A stretch of DNA of 64,000 bases from Streptomyces pseudovenezuelae. Its GTDB lineage: Bacteria > Actinomycetota > Actinomycetes > Streptomycetales > Streptomycetaceae. The notes beneath the pieces were generated by a model. That model made no database searches. It was not told the origin of the DNA and was given only the letters and a program-made list of their open reading frames with translations. The position numbers and the translations under genes were made by a program. Positions 53,301 to 60,507 of this stretch are shown here, piece after piece. Location: contig NZ_JARXVH010000021.1 in NCBI RefSeq assembly GCF_029892565.1, forward strand, positions 62,001-126,000, in the 5' to 3' direction. Every line of letters begins with the position of its first letter. Within the stretch, counting starts at the first letter, position 1.

Positions 53301-54028
53301 AGTTGCTGGGCCGCGGCGACTTCGCCGAGTGGCACGCGAGCCGGGAGATGTCCGGCCGACTGGTGTCACAGCGGGCGGCGACGCGCGGATCGTCGGCGGC
53401 GCAGGGGGCATCCGGCGCGCCCGGCACCTCCGGGGCCGGCGACTTGGACACCCCGCCCAGTTCGACCATGCGACTGCGTCCGGCGGCGGCGCGGCGGCAG
53501 ACGGAGGCGGCACCGCCGTTGCCCCGACTGGTCGTGGTCGTGGACGACTTGGACGCGTTGGTCTCCCCCGCGCTCGGTTCGCCGGGCCGGCCGGCGGCGG
53601 GTTCCGTGATGCGGGCGCTGGAGGCGGTGGCCCGGGAGGGCGAGCGACTCGGCGTCCACCTGGTGGCGGCGGCCAGCCCGGGCGGTCGTACGGCGGAGAC
53701 GGAACCGTCCCGCCGAGCCGCCCTCCGCGTCACCCTGGACGCCCCGACCCCGGGCCCGGACGAACCGTCCCCCGGCCGAGGCCGCCTGACCTGGTCCGAC
53801 GGCAGGGCGACCCCCTTCCAGGGCGGCCGAGTCACCGGCCGCATCCCCCGCACGGCCACCCTCCGCCCCACGGTCGTCCCCGTCGACTGGCGACGCATGG
53901 GCGACCCCCCGACCCGCCGCCACGTCCGCGAACTGGGCAACGGTCCAACGGACTTGGCGTTGCTGGCGAGTGCGCTGGAGCGGGCGACGCGGGAGGTGTC
54001 GGCAACGGCGGTCCCGTCGCTGCTGTAG
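50306..54028 (+). CDS. Giant FHA-domain FtsK/EccC-like ATPase
   Basis: This 1240-residue protein begins with a ubiquitin-like strand segment (MQIRLTVVDPLGPPDR) and an FHA phosphothreonine-binding domain at about 130-190 (IRIGRSADADVPL, SRLHCAVTV, DLGSTNGTLLDG). A 200-residue disordered Thr/Asp/Gly-rich region follows, then a degenerate FtsK-like module (about 490-700) and a second one with intact Walker A GPAGSGRTE (about 914-922) and Walker B VVVVDDLDALVSP (about 1075). No membrane span is evident. It is divergent from pkaA/pkaB, whose products could phosphorylate a partner recognised by the FHA domain. Domain order FHA + FtsK recalls EccC/EssC secretion ATPases, but other T7SS genes are absent nearby. 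Confidence 0.82.
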   Translation: MQIRLTVVDPLGPPDRVRGRTASCDVLVTAPAGTALAEVASALSSAVSGDGGATPPERGREGGGPVVLYAGAERLDDKRCTLGEPPLIDGAVLSLGAPAEPEPHPELDDAPTQLHVITGPDAGGVHLLHGGEIRIGRSADADVPLDDPDVSRLHCAVTVGTDGRVSVADLGSTNGTLLDGTRVSTRPVRLAPGALLRVGESALRLTPAGGPGARVPTTPDGEGHVRVSCDGQHPGTDAKTSATDPLHARVADGGDTSTPSRGLPTQTHGSADPLVPGQGGAPRIESRGPGGSTGGSGDTHAGRFGVGAWAPSADADGPTDAGAASAESTPSFTNTPFTNTAAANTAAATTHDTAPHGDPSRTRTRDGIEDEGAADSPGEGRKGTPLRGTDIPHGVRRRGGLAGWARRLTGGRGDSAADQDVYDTDETDETDADADLTAGLVSTAGRSQAPEIWPDLAALLLTALGPGPRLWEREPGHREALTVRLGTADRTAPDGSGLLPAVPVTADLREAGALGLAGPRTRLSGLARAVVAQLAALHSPEALEIVLISADRARPAEDRAAEWSWLGWLPHLRPGHGQDCGLLLAYDREQATARTDELLRRLEETPATAHTIPAARRSEVRSAPRRPSWARDDGGTDETDGFVGPYTLVIVDGDTGGAAVREAVARLAVEGPRVGIHVLCLAETAPASPASPVTDTYEAACAVAPAFRECGAVALLSGDVATALRLMRVARGGALTPAGVTGTTKTAAPASTGSERTVTTHAPTSARTPKGTSAGVNGGSAKPSAPSDATPPVSPTLPPDQSQSGPVGPGTVAAVDAVSLAWAERFARALAPLRVDGAGRDRHARVSLPLPQAARLLDELGLARATPASLMARWADAADDTQALGGRASAVLGAGPRGPVGADLVVDGPHLLIEGPAGSGRTELLRAVVASLAAAERPDRLGIVLIDGRDSVGTAAGHGEGLRVCTDVPHVTTHLAANDPVRMREFAQSLSAELKRRAELLGRGDFAEWHASREMSGRLVSQRAATRGSSAAQGASGAPGTSGAGDLDTPPSSTMRLRPAAARRQTEAAPPLPRLVVVVDDLDALVSPALGSPGRPAAGSVMRALEAVAREGERLGVHLVAAASPGGRTAETEPSRRAALRVTLDAPTPGPDEPSPGRGRLTWSDGRATPFQGGRVTGRIPRTATLRPTVVPVDWRRMGDPPTRRHVRELGNGPTDLALLASALERATREVSATAVPSLL

Positions 54029-54049
54029 ATGCCGCGGCACCTCTTCGCC

Positions 54050-54074
54050 GGGCGGGCGATCCCGTAGCCCGCCC
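54050..54074 (+). terminator. Terminator after the FHA ATPase gene
   Basis: GGGCGGGC pairs with GCCCGCCC around a 9-nt loop, 22 nt after the stop. No T-tract follows, as is common in high-GC actinobacteria. Confidence 0.55.
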
Positions 54075-54104
54075 CAGGCTCCTTCGACGCCGGTCAGGCA
54101 ATCT

Positions 54105-54173
54105 CAGCCCGTCCGGCGTTCGAGGACGAGGCCCTTCGGGCCGATGGGGGTCCGGGGGCGTAGCCCCGGGGGC
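54105..54173 (+). repeat. Streptomyces dispersed intergenic repeat, copy 2
   Basis: The sequence begins CAGCCCGTCCGGCGTTCGAG and continues with GACGAGGCC, then a G-rich and C-rich hairpin (GGGGGTCCGGGGGC...GCCCCGGGGG). About two thirds of positions match the minus-strand copy at 46731-46802. I recognise the family as widespread in Streptomyces intergenic DNA. Confidence 0.8.
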
Positions 54174-54327
54174 CGCGCACCCCCACCAAGCCGCGCCCCC
54201 ATCACGACGTGGTCACGATCCCCCACTTGACACGGATCGCACTCTTGCCGCCCTCACCCACCCGGCGTAGACCAGATCGCACGGGACAGCGCTGAACGTA
54301 CGACGAAGCTCGATGAACGGGGCAGTC

Positions 54328-55713
54328 ATGCGCAGCACGTGCAGGAAGATCCGGACACGCAGGGCCGCCAAATCCGCAGCCGCCCTCCTCGCGGCAGCAC
54401 TCGCACTCGCACTCACGGGATGCGGCGGCAGCGACGACAAGGACGACAACTCCAGCGCCAGCGGCGGGAGTTCGGAGAGCAGCAGCGGTCTGAAGCTCCC
54501 CAAACTGAACGGCCAGACCCTGGAGGTCGCCGCCGTCTGGACCGGACCCGAGCAGGACAACTTCCTGAAGGTCCTGGACGAGTTCAAGAAACGCACCGGC
54601 GCCAAGGTCGACTTCGTGCCGACCGGCAACAACACCTCCACGTTCCTCGGTACGAAGATCGAGGGCGGCCAGCCGCCGGACGTCGCGTTCCTGCCCCAGG
54701 TGGGCGTGTTGCACCAGTTCGCCGACAAGGGCTGGCTCAAGCCCCTCGGCGCGGACGCGCAGGCCCAGTTGGAGAAGAACTTCTCCAAGGGCTGGGTGGA
54801 CCTGGGGGCCTGGAAGGGCAAGCAGTACGGCATCTACGCCAAGGCCGCCAACAAGTCGCTGGTCTGGTACAACACCGCCGCCTTCGAGGCGGCCGGCATC
54901 ACCGACACCCCGAAGACCTGGAAGGACTTCCTCTCCACCGCGCAGACGCTCTCGGACGCCGGCTCCCCGGCCGTGTCGATCGGCGGCGCGGACGGCTGGA
55001 CGCTGACCGACTGGTTCGAGAACGTCTATCTCTCGCAGGCCGGCCCGGAGAAGTACGACCAGTTGGCCACGCACAAGATCAAGTGGACGGATCCGTCGGT
55101 CAAGGACGCCCTCACCACGCTCGCGCAGCTGTGGGGCAAGGACGACCTGATCGCGGGCGGCCGCAAGGGCGCGCTGAACACCGAGTTCCCGAAGTCGGTC
55201 ACCCAGGCCTTCTCCGGTGACACCCCGGCCGCGATGGTCTACGAGGGCGACTTCGTGACGGCGAACATCAACGCCGACACCAAGGCGAAGCTGGGCACGG
55301 ACGCGAAGGTCTTCCCCTTCCCGGCGGTCGGCAGCGAGTCGCCCGTGGTCAGCGGCGGTGACGTGGCCGTGGCGCTGAAGAGCGGCGCGGGCGCGCAGGC
55401 GCTGCTGACGTTCCTGGCCTCCACGGACGCGGCCGAGATCTGGACGGCGCAGGGCGGTGTCATCTCGCCCAACAAGGAGATGGACCCGGCCAAGTACAAG
55501 GACGCCGTCACCAAGCAGATCGCCCAGGCGCTGATCGCGGCCGGTGACAACTTCCGCTTCGACATGTCCGACCAGGCGCCGGCCGCGTTCGGCGGTACGC
55601 AGGGCGTGGGCGAGTGGAAGGACCTGCAGGACTTCCTGCGCAACCCGACGGACGTGGCCGGCACCCAGAAGAAACTGGAGTCCGACGCGGCCAAGGCTTA
55701 TGCGACCGGCTGA
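54328..55713 (+). CDS. Sugar-binding lipoprotein of third ABC system
   Basis: This 461-residue family 1 solute-binding lipoprotein has a signal peptide with twin basic stretch RKIRTRRAAK and lipobox ALTGC (Cys about 34), then a Ser/Asp/Gly linker. The mature domain contains LEVAAVWTGPEQDNFLKVL and TGNNTSTFLGTKIEGG, as in alpha-glucoside or cyclic-oligosaccharide binding proteins, but the ligand is not determinable. ATG at 54328 has GGGGCA upstream. ATG at 54313 is the alternative start. A TTGACA hexamer at 54227-54232 may be part of the promoter. Two permeases follow. Confidence 0.88.
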   Translation: MRSTCRKIRTRRAAKSAAALLAAALALALTGCGGSDDKDDNSSASGGSSESSSGLKLPKLNGQTLEVAAVWTGPEQDNFLKVLDEFKKRTGAKVDFVPTGNNTSTFLGTKIEGGQPPDVAFLPQVGVLHQFADKGWLKPLGADAQAQLEKNFSKGWVDLGAWKGKQYGIYAKAANKSLVWYNTAAFEAAGITDTPKTWKDFLSTAQTLSDAGSPAVSIGGADGWTLTDWFENVYLSQAGPEKYDQLATHKIKWTDPSVKDALTTLAQLWGKDDLIAGGRKGALNTEFPKSVTQAFSGDTPAAMVYEGDFVTANINADTKAKLGTDAKVFPFPAVGSESPVVSGGDVAVALKSGAGAQALLTFLASTDAAEIWTAQGGVISPNKEMDPAKYKDAVTKQIAQALIAAGDNFRFDMSDQAPAAFGGTQGVGEWKDLQDFLRNPTDVAGTQKKLESDAAKAYATG

Positions 55714-55722
55714 CGCGCGGTC

Positions 55723-57072
55723 ATGACAACCGCCGCGAAGGCGGAGGGCGCCGGCGCACTGCCGACGCCCTCCGCGAAACCGCGCAAGAGCGTGATGGGG
55801 ACCCGGTTGTGGGTGGCGGTGCTGTTCCTGCTGCCCGCGCTGATCCTCCTCGGCGCGCTCGTGGTCTACCCGATCGGGTACTCGATCTGGCGCAGCCTCT
55901 ACGACGCCGACGGCTCGGGCTTCGTCGGTCTCGACAACTACGGCGACATCTTCTCCAACTCCTCCACGCTGACCGCCGTACGCAACACGGCGATCTGGGT
56001 GGCGGTGGCGCCCGCCCTGGTCACCGCGCTCGGTCTGATCTTCGCGGTGATGACCGAACGGGTGCGCTGGGGAACGGCGTTCAAGCTGATCGTCTTCATG
56101 CCGATGGCGATCTCGATGCTCGCGGCCGGCATCATCTTCCGGCTGGTCTACGAGCAGGATCCGAGTCAGGGCGCCGCCAACGCGGTAGCCAAGGCCGTGC
56201 ACGACACCTTCGTGTCGTCGTCGGTCTATCCGAAGGCGCGGCCGAACGCGACGGCGAGCGATCTCAAGGCGTCCGGCGGCGGCTCGTTCACCACGACCGG
56301 CACGGTGCGGGCCGGCACCCCGGCCCTGCTGCCCCTCGTGGGCATCGCCCCCAACAAGCTCCCCGGCACCCCGGAGAACGCGAGGGCGGCGAGCGGTGCC
56401 GGTGTCACCGGCACCGTCTGGCTGGACTTCAAGCTGGGCGGCGGCGGGACGAAGGGGCAGGTCGACCCGGGTGAGAAGGCGCTGAAGGGCGTCAAGGTGG
56501 AGGCCGTGAAGGGCGGCAAGGTGGTCGCCTCCGCCAAGAGCGGCGCCGACGGTGTCTTCACGCTGCCGGCCTCGGCGGACGGGGGCCAACTACGGTTGCC
56601 GGGCTCGAACTTCGCGGCGCCGTACGACGGCATCGACTGGCTCGGGCCGACGCTGGTCACCCCGGCGATCATCGGCAGCTATGTGTGGATGTGGGCGGGC
56701 TTCGCGATGGTGCTGATCGCGGCGGGGCTGGCCGGCGTCGACCGCAATCTGCTGGAGGCGGCCCGGGTGGACGGCGCCAACGAGTGGCAGGTGTTCAGAA
56801 GGATCACCGTGCCGCTGCTCGCGCCGGTCCTGGTCGTCGTCCTCGTCACGCTGATGATCAACGTGATGAAGATCTTCGACCTGGTGTACATCATCGCGCC
56901 ACAGCCCAGTCAGGACGACGCCAACGTCCTTGCCCTGCAACTGTTCCTGTCCTCGTTCGGCGGGGGCGGCAACTACGGCGTGGGCAGTGCGATCGGCGTC
57001 ATCCTGCTGCTGCTCGTGCTGCCGGTGATGTTCGTCAACCTCCGGCGGCTGCGGAAGGAGCGTGAGCGGTGA
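55723..57072 (+). CDS. ABC sugar permease with large extracytoplasmic SdrD-B-like insertion
   Basis: This CUT1 permease has 449 residues, about 140 more than usual. Spans 1-3 (about 28-50, 85-110, 122-145) are normal. The loop that normally holds about 20 residues here runs from about 155 to 305. Inside it, residues 228-300 match an SdrD-B/CNA-B-like beta-sandwich pattern (GTVWLDFKLGGGG, GQVDPGEKALKGVKVEAV, SGADGVFTLP). The rest of the permease then resumes (DGIDWLGPTLVTPAIIGSYVW) with EAA loop LEAARVDGANEWQVFRRITVP. ATG at 55723 is 9 nt after the lipoprotein stop. The inserted domain would face outside, where the binding protein docks. Confidence 0.88.
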   Translation: MTTAAKAEGAGALPTPSAKPRKSVMGTRLWVAVLFLLPALILLGALVVYPIGYSIWRSLYDADGSGFVGLDNYGDIFSNSSTLTAVRNTAIWVAVAPALVTALGLIFAVMTERVRWGTAFKLIVFMPMAISMLAAGIIFRLVYEQDPSQGAANAVAKAVHDTFVSSSVYPKARPNATASDLKASGGGSFTTTGTVRAGTPALLPLVGIAPNKLPGTPENARAASGAGVTGTVWLDFKLGGGGTKGQVDPGEKALKGVKVEAVKGGKVVASAKSGADGVFTLPASADGGQLRLPGSNFAAPYDGIDWLGPTLVTPAIIGSYVWMWAGFAMVLIAAGLAGVDRNLLEAARVDGANEWQVFRRITVPLLAPVLVVVLVTLMINVMKIFDLVYIIAPQPSQDDANVLALQLFLSSFGGGGNYGVGSAIGVILLLLVLPVMFVNLRRLRKERER

Positions 57073-57950
57073 CCGCCCTCGACACGATCGTGCGTGGCAA
57101 GCGCTCCTTCGCCGCCCGGGTGGCGAGCGGGGCGGCGGGCGGGGTGATGCGGGTCTTCCTGATCCTGGTCGCCCTGTTCTGGCTGGTGCCGACCTTCGGG
57201 CTGCTGGTCTCCTCGTTCCGCGACCCGACCGACATCGCCTCCTCGGGCTGGTGGAAGGTGTTCACCGCGCCGAGCCAGCTGACCGCCAAGAGCTATCAGA
57301 CGCTCCTGGAGAAGGACGCGATCACGCACGCGCTGTTCAACACGGTGTGGATCACGGTCCCGGCCACGCTCCTTGTGGTGCTGTTCGGCGCGATGGCCGG
57401 ATACGCCTTCGCCTGGCTGGACTTCAAGGGCCGCGACTGGTGGTTCCTGCTCGTGGTCGCGCTGCTCGTCGTGCCGGTGCAGGTGGCGCTGATCCCGCTC
57501 TCCGATCTCTTCGGCAAGATCGGGATCTTCGGCGACATCATCGGCGTGGTGCTCTTCCACGTCGGCTTCGGGCTGCCGTTCGCCATCTTCCTGCTGCGGA
57601 ACTTCTTCGCGGAGATCCCCCGCGAACTGCTGGAGGCGGCACGGCTGGACGGCGCGAGCGAGACCCGGCTGTTCCTGACGGTCGTCCTGCCGCTGGGCGC
57701 GCCCGCGATCGCGTCCCTCGGCATCTTCCAGTTCCTGTGGGTGTGGAACGACATGCTGGTCGCGCTGGTCTTCTCCAACTCGGAGTCGCAGCCGCTGACG
57801 GTCGCACTGCAGCAGCAGGTACGGCAGTTCGGCAGCAACATCGAGATCCTCGCGCCCGGCGCGTTCATCTCGATGGTGATCCCGCTGGCCGTGTTCTTCG
57901 CGTTCCAGCGGCAGTTCGTGTCCGGTGTGATGGCGGGCGCGGTCAAGTAG
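57069..57950 (+). CDS. ABC sugar permease (MalG-like), third system
   Basis: This 293-residue CUT1 permease has six spans and EAA loop LEAARLDGASETRLFLTVVLP, C-terminus GVMAGAVK. GTG at 57069 overlaps the previous stop by 4 nt. There is no ATPase or hydrolase gene in the operon, so the imported sugar is unknown. Confidence 0.92.
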   Translation: MTALDTIVRGKRSFAARVASGAAGGVMRVFLILVALFWLVPTFGLLVSSFRDPTDIASSGWWKVFTAPSQLTAKSYQTLLEKDAITHALFNTVWITVPATLLVVLFGAMAGYAFAWLDFKGRDWWFLLVVALLVVPVQVALIPLSDLFGKIGIFGDIIGVVLFHVGFGLPFAIFLLRNFFAEIPRELLEAARLDGASETRLFLTVVLPLGAPAIASLGIFQFLWVWNDMLVALVFSNSESQPLTVALQQQVRQFGSNIEILAPGAFISMVIPLAVFFAFQRQFVSGVMAGAVK

Positions 57951-57966
57951 CCGGAAATCAACGGGA

Positions 57967-57998
57967 AAGGGGGACGCCGTTCACCCGGCGTCCCCCTT
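57967..57998 (+). terminator. Terminator after third sugar operon
   Basis: AAGGGGGACGCCG pairs perfectly with CGGCGTCCCCCTT around a 6-nt loop, 16 nt after the permease stop. Confidence 0.85.
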
Positions 57999-58092
57999 AT
58001 GCCGTACGAAACCGTAACCAAGTCACTCCATCGGCCGTTCCCGGGCAAGGCCCGACAGGGCTTATCGCCCGCGCCGACCGACTGGATGTGTC

Positions 58093-60354
58093 TTGCCCAG
58101 GTTCAGTGTCATCGTCCCCGCGCACAAGGTTCAGGCCTACCTGCACGCATGCCTGGAATCGGTGCTGTCGCAGTCGTATCCCGACCTCGAACTGATCGCG
58201 GTCGACGACTGCTCGCCGGACGGATGCGGGGCGATCATCGACGAGTTCGCGGCCCGCGACCCGCGCGTGCACGCCGTGCACCTGCCGGAGAACGCCGGTC
58301 TGGGCCCCGCCCGCAACGCGGGTCTGACCGTCGCGACCGGCGACTACCTGGTCTTCCTGGACGGCGACGACACCCTCACCCCGCACGCACTGCGCGCGAT
58401 CGCCGACCGGGTGAAGGAGACGGGCGAACCGGACGTCCTGGTCTACGACTACGCGCGCGCCTACTGGTCGGGCCGCACCGTCCGCAACCAGGCCGCGGGA
58501 CAACTCACCGAACAGGGCCCGGCCCCCTTCCGGCTGGAGGACCGCCCGGGCCTGCTGCATCTGCTGATGGTGGCCTGGAACAAGGCGTACCGCCGGGAGT
58601 TCGTGCAGGAGCACGGCTTCGAGTTCCCGCCCGGCTACTACGAGGACACCCCCTGGACCTACCCCACCCTGCTGGCCGCCGAGTCGATCGCCACCCTCGA
58701 CCGCGTCTGCGTCCACTACCGCCAGCGCCGGCAGGGCAACATCCTGTCCACCACGAGCCGCAGCCACTTCGACGTCTTCGAGCAGTACGACCGGGTCTTC
58801 GCGTACGTCGCCGAGCGCCCCGAACTGGCCGGCTGGCGCCCGGTGTTGTTCCGCCGCATGGTCGACCACCTGGCGAAGGTCTTCACGCACCGCGACCGGC
58901 TGCCCCGCGCGGCCCGCGCCGAGTTCCTGCGCAAGGCCCGTGCCCACTACCGCCGTTACCGCGTCCCCGGCAGCCCCGTCCCGCTGTCCTCGCGCCTGCG
59001 GCACGCGTTGGTCCGCTGGAGCCTGCACCGCACCTACAACACGCTCCAGTCGGTGTCCGCGCTGAACCGCAGGACGGCCAAGCGCACCGTCAAACTCCTG
59101 CGCGCCGTCCGGGCGTTCACCCTCCGGCTGCACTACCGCGTCCAGCTCCGCCTCCCGCTGCGCGCCGACCGTGCCGTGTTCGCCGCCCACCGTGGCCGCG
59201 GCCACGGCTGCAACCCGGGCGCGCTGGAGGAGGCGTTCCGCGCGCACGCCCCGCACATCCGCACGGCGTGGATCGCCCACCCCGAGCACCACCACACCGT
59301 CCCGACGGCCACCCGCCGGCTGACCCCGGACACGGCCGCGTACTGGACCGCGCTGGCCCGCTCCAAGTACCTCGTCAACAACGCCGACTTCGACCGCAGG
59401 ATGCGCAAGCGGCGCGGTCAGGTCTTCGTGCAGACCCAACACGGCACCCCGCTCAAGCACATGGGCCTCGACCTCCAGGAACGCCCGGCGGCCGCCCGAG
59501 ACATGGACTTCGGTCAACTCCTCGCGGGTGTCGACCAGTGGGACCACGTGGTCTCCGCCAACCGCCACTCCACCCTGACCTGGGAGCGCGTCTTCCCGGG
59601 CACCTACACCACCCTCGAATACGGCTGCCCCCGCAACGACGTGTTCCAGAAGGCGACTTCGGCGGACGTCTCCAGGCTGCGCGCCTCCCTCGGCATCCCC
59701 GACGACACGGTCGCGATCCTCTACGCGCCGACCATTCGCGACTACCGCCGCACCCAGCGCGCCGCCCTCGACCTGGAGCGCGTCCTGCGCCGCCTCGGTC
59801 CGCGCTTCGTCGTGCTGGCCCGCGCCCACTTCCTGCACGGCGGCCCGCTCGCGCCGCACGGCGGCCGGGTCATCGACGTCACCGACCACCCGAGCGTGGA
59901 GTCCCTCTGTCTCGCCTCGGACGCCCTGGTCACCGACTACTCGTCCCTGATGTTCGACTACGCGGGCCTGGACCGCCCGATCGTGATCCACGCCGAGGAC
60001 CGCGAGGCCTACGAGGCGGCCCGCGGCACCTACTTCGACCTGCGCGACTTCCCGCCGGGCGCGGTCGCCCGCAGCGAGGACGAGCTGATCGACATCTTCG
60101 CCAGCGGCCACTGGCGCGGCTCCCGCTCGACCCAGCTGCGGGCCGCGTTCCGCGAGCGCTTCTGCCCGTACGACGACGGCCGCGCCGCCGAACGGGTCGT
60201 ACGCCACGTCGTGTTCGGCGAGAGCGACCTCCCGTCGGTGATCCCGCTCGACGCGCGCCACCCGGTGCCGTCGACCGCCGCGACCCGCGCGCACTCCCCG
60301 CAGGCCACCGTGCCGCAGCCCGCCGGTCCGCTGACCCTCACCGACCGTCTCTGA
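58093..60354 (+). CDS. Bifunctional GT2 / polyglycerolphosphate-type transferase A
   Basis: This 753-residue cytoplasmic enzyme has an N-terminal GT2 domain (about 3-220; FSVIVPAHKVQAYL, VDDCSPDGCG, DGDDTLTP) and a C-terminal TagF-like glycerophosphotransferase domain (about 370-700; FVQTQHGTPLKHMGLD, EYGCPRNDVF, VTDYSSLMFDYAGLDRPIV). Such fusions build teichoic acid or other phosphate-linked wall polymers from nucleotide sugars and CDP-polyols. The TTG start at 58093 (TTG CCC AGG) is chosen by comparison with its two paralogues downstream, which begin (M/V)PRFS. First of three tandem paralogues. Confidence 0.88.
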   Translation: MPRFSVIVPAHKVQAYLHACLESVLSQSYPDLELIAVDDCSPDGCGAIIDEFAARDPRVHAVHLPENAGLGPARNAGLTVATGDYLVFLDGDDTLTPHALRAIADRVKETGEPDVLVYDYARAYWSGRTVRNQAAGQLTEQGPAPFRLEDRPGLLHLLMVAWNKAYRREFVQEHGFEFPPGYYEDTPWTYPTLLAAESIATLDRVCVHYRQRRQGNILSTTSRSHFDVFEQYDRVFAYVAERPELAGWRPVLFRRMVDHLAKVFTHRDRLPRAARAEFLRKARAHYRRYRVPGSPVPLSSRLRHALVRWSLHRTYNTLQSVSALNRRTAKRTVKLLRAVRAFTLRLHYRVQLRLPLRADRAVFAAHRGRGHGCNPGALEEAFRAHAPHIRTAWIAHPEHHHTVPTATRRLTPDTAAYWTALARSKYLVNNADFDRRMRKRRGQVFVQTQHGTPLKHMGLDLQERPAAARDMDFGQLLAGVDQWDHVVSANRHSTLTWERVFPGTYTTLEYGCPRNDVFQKATSADVSRLRASLGIPDDTVAILYAPTIRDYRRTQRAALDLERVLRRLGPRFVVLARAHFLHGGPLAPHGGRVIDVTDHPSVESLCLASDALVTDYSSLMFDYAGLDRPIVIHAEDREAYEAARGTYFDLRDFPPGAVARSEDELIDIFASGHWRGSRSTQLRAAFRERFCPYDDGRAAERVVRHVVFGESDLPSVIPLDARHPVPSTAATRAHSPQATVPQPAGPLTLTDRL

Positions 60355-60381
60355 ACACCGTTCTCACACCGGGGAGTTGAC

Positions 60382-60468
60382 ATGCCTTCCAGCCCGTCGC
60401 GGCCCACGCCGACCCGGCCGACCACGTGGCGCCCGACCGGCCGACCGGGCCGCCGCCCCGCCAACTGA
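60382..60468 (+). CDS. Candidate 28-residue leader ORF
   Basis: This short ORF (MPSSPSRPTPTRPTTW...) has a strong ribosome site GGGGAG 5 nt before its ATG, in the 153-bp gap between the first and second transferase genes. The peptide is Pro/Arg/Thr-rich. It may be a coupled leader for the next gene or simply chance. No family is recognised. Confidence 0.3.
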   Translation: MPSSPSRPTPTRPTTWRPTGRPGRRPAN

Positions 60469-60507
60469 GCGCCGAAGAACCCGCAGCACACTGACAGAAA
60501 GAGCAGA

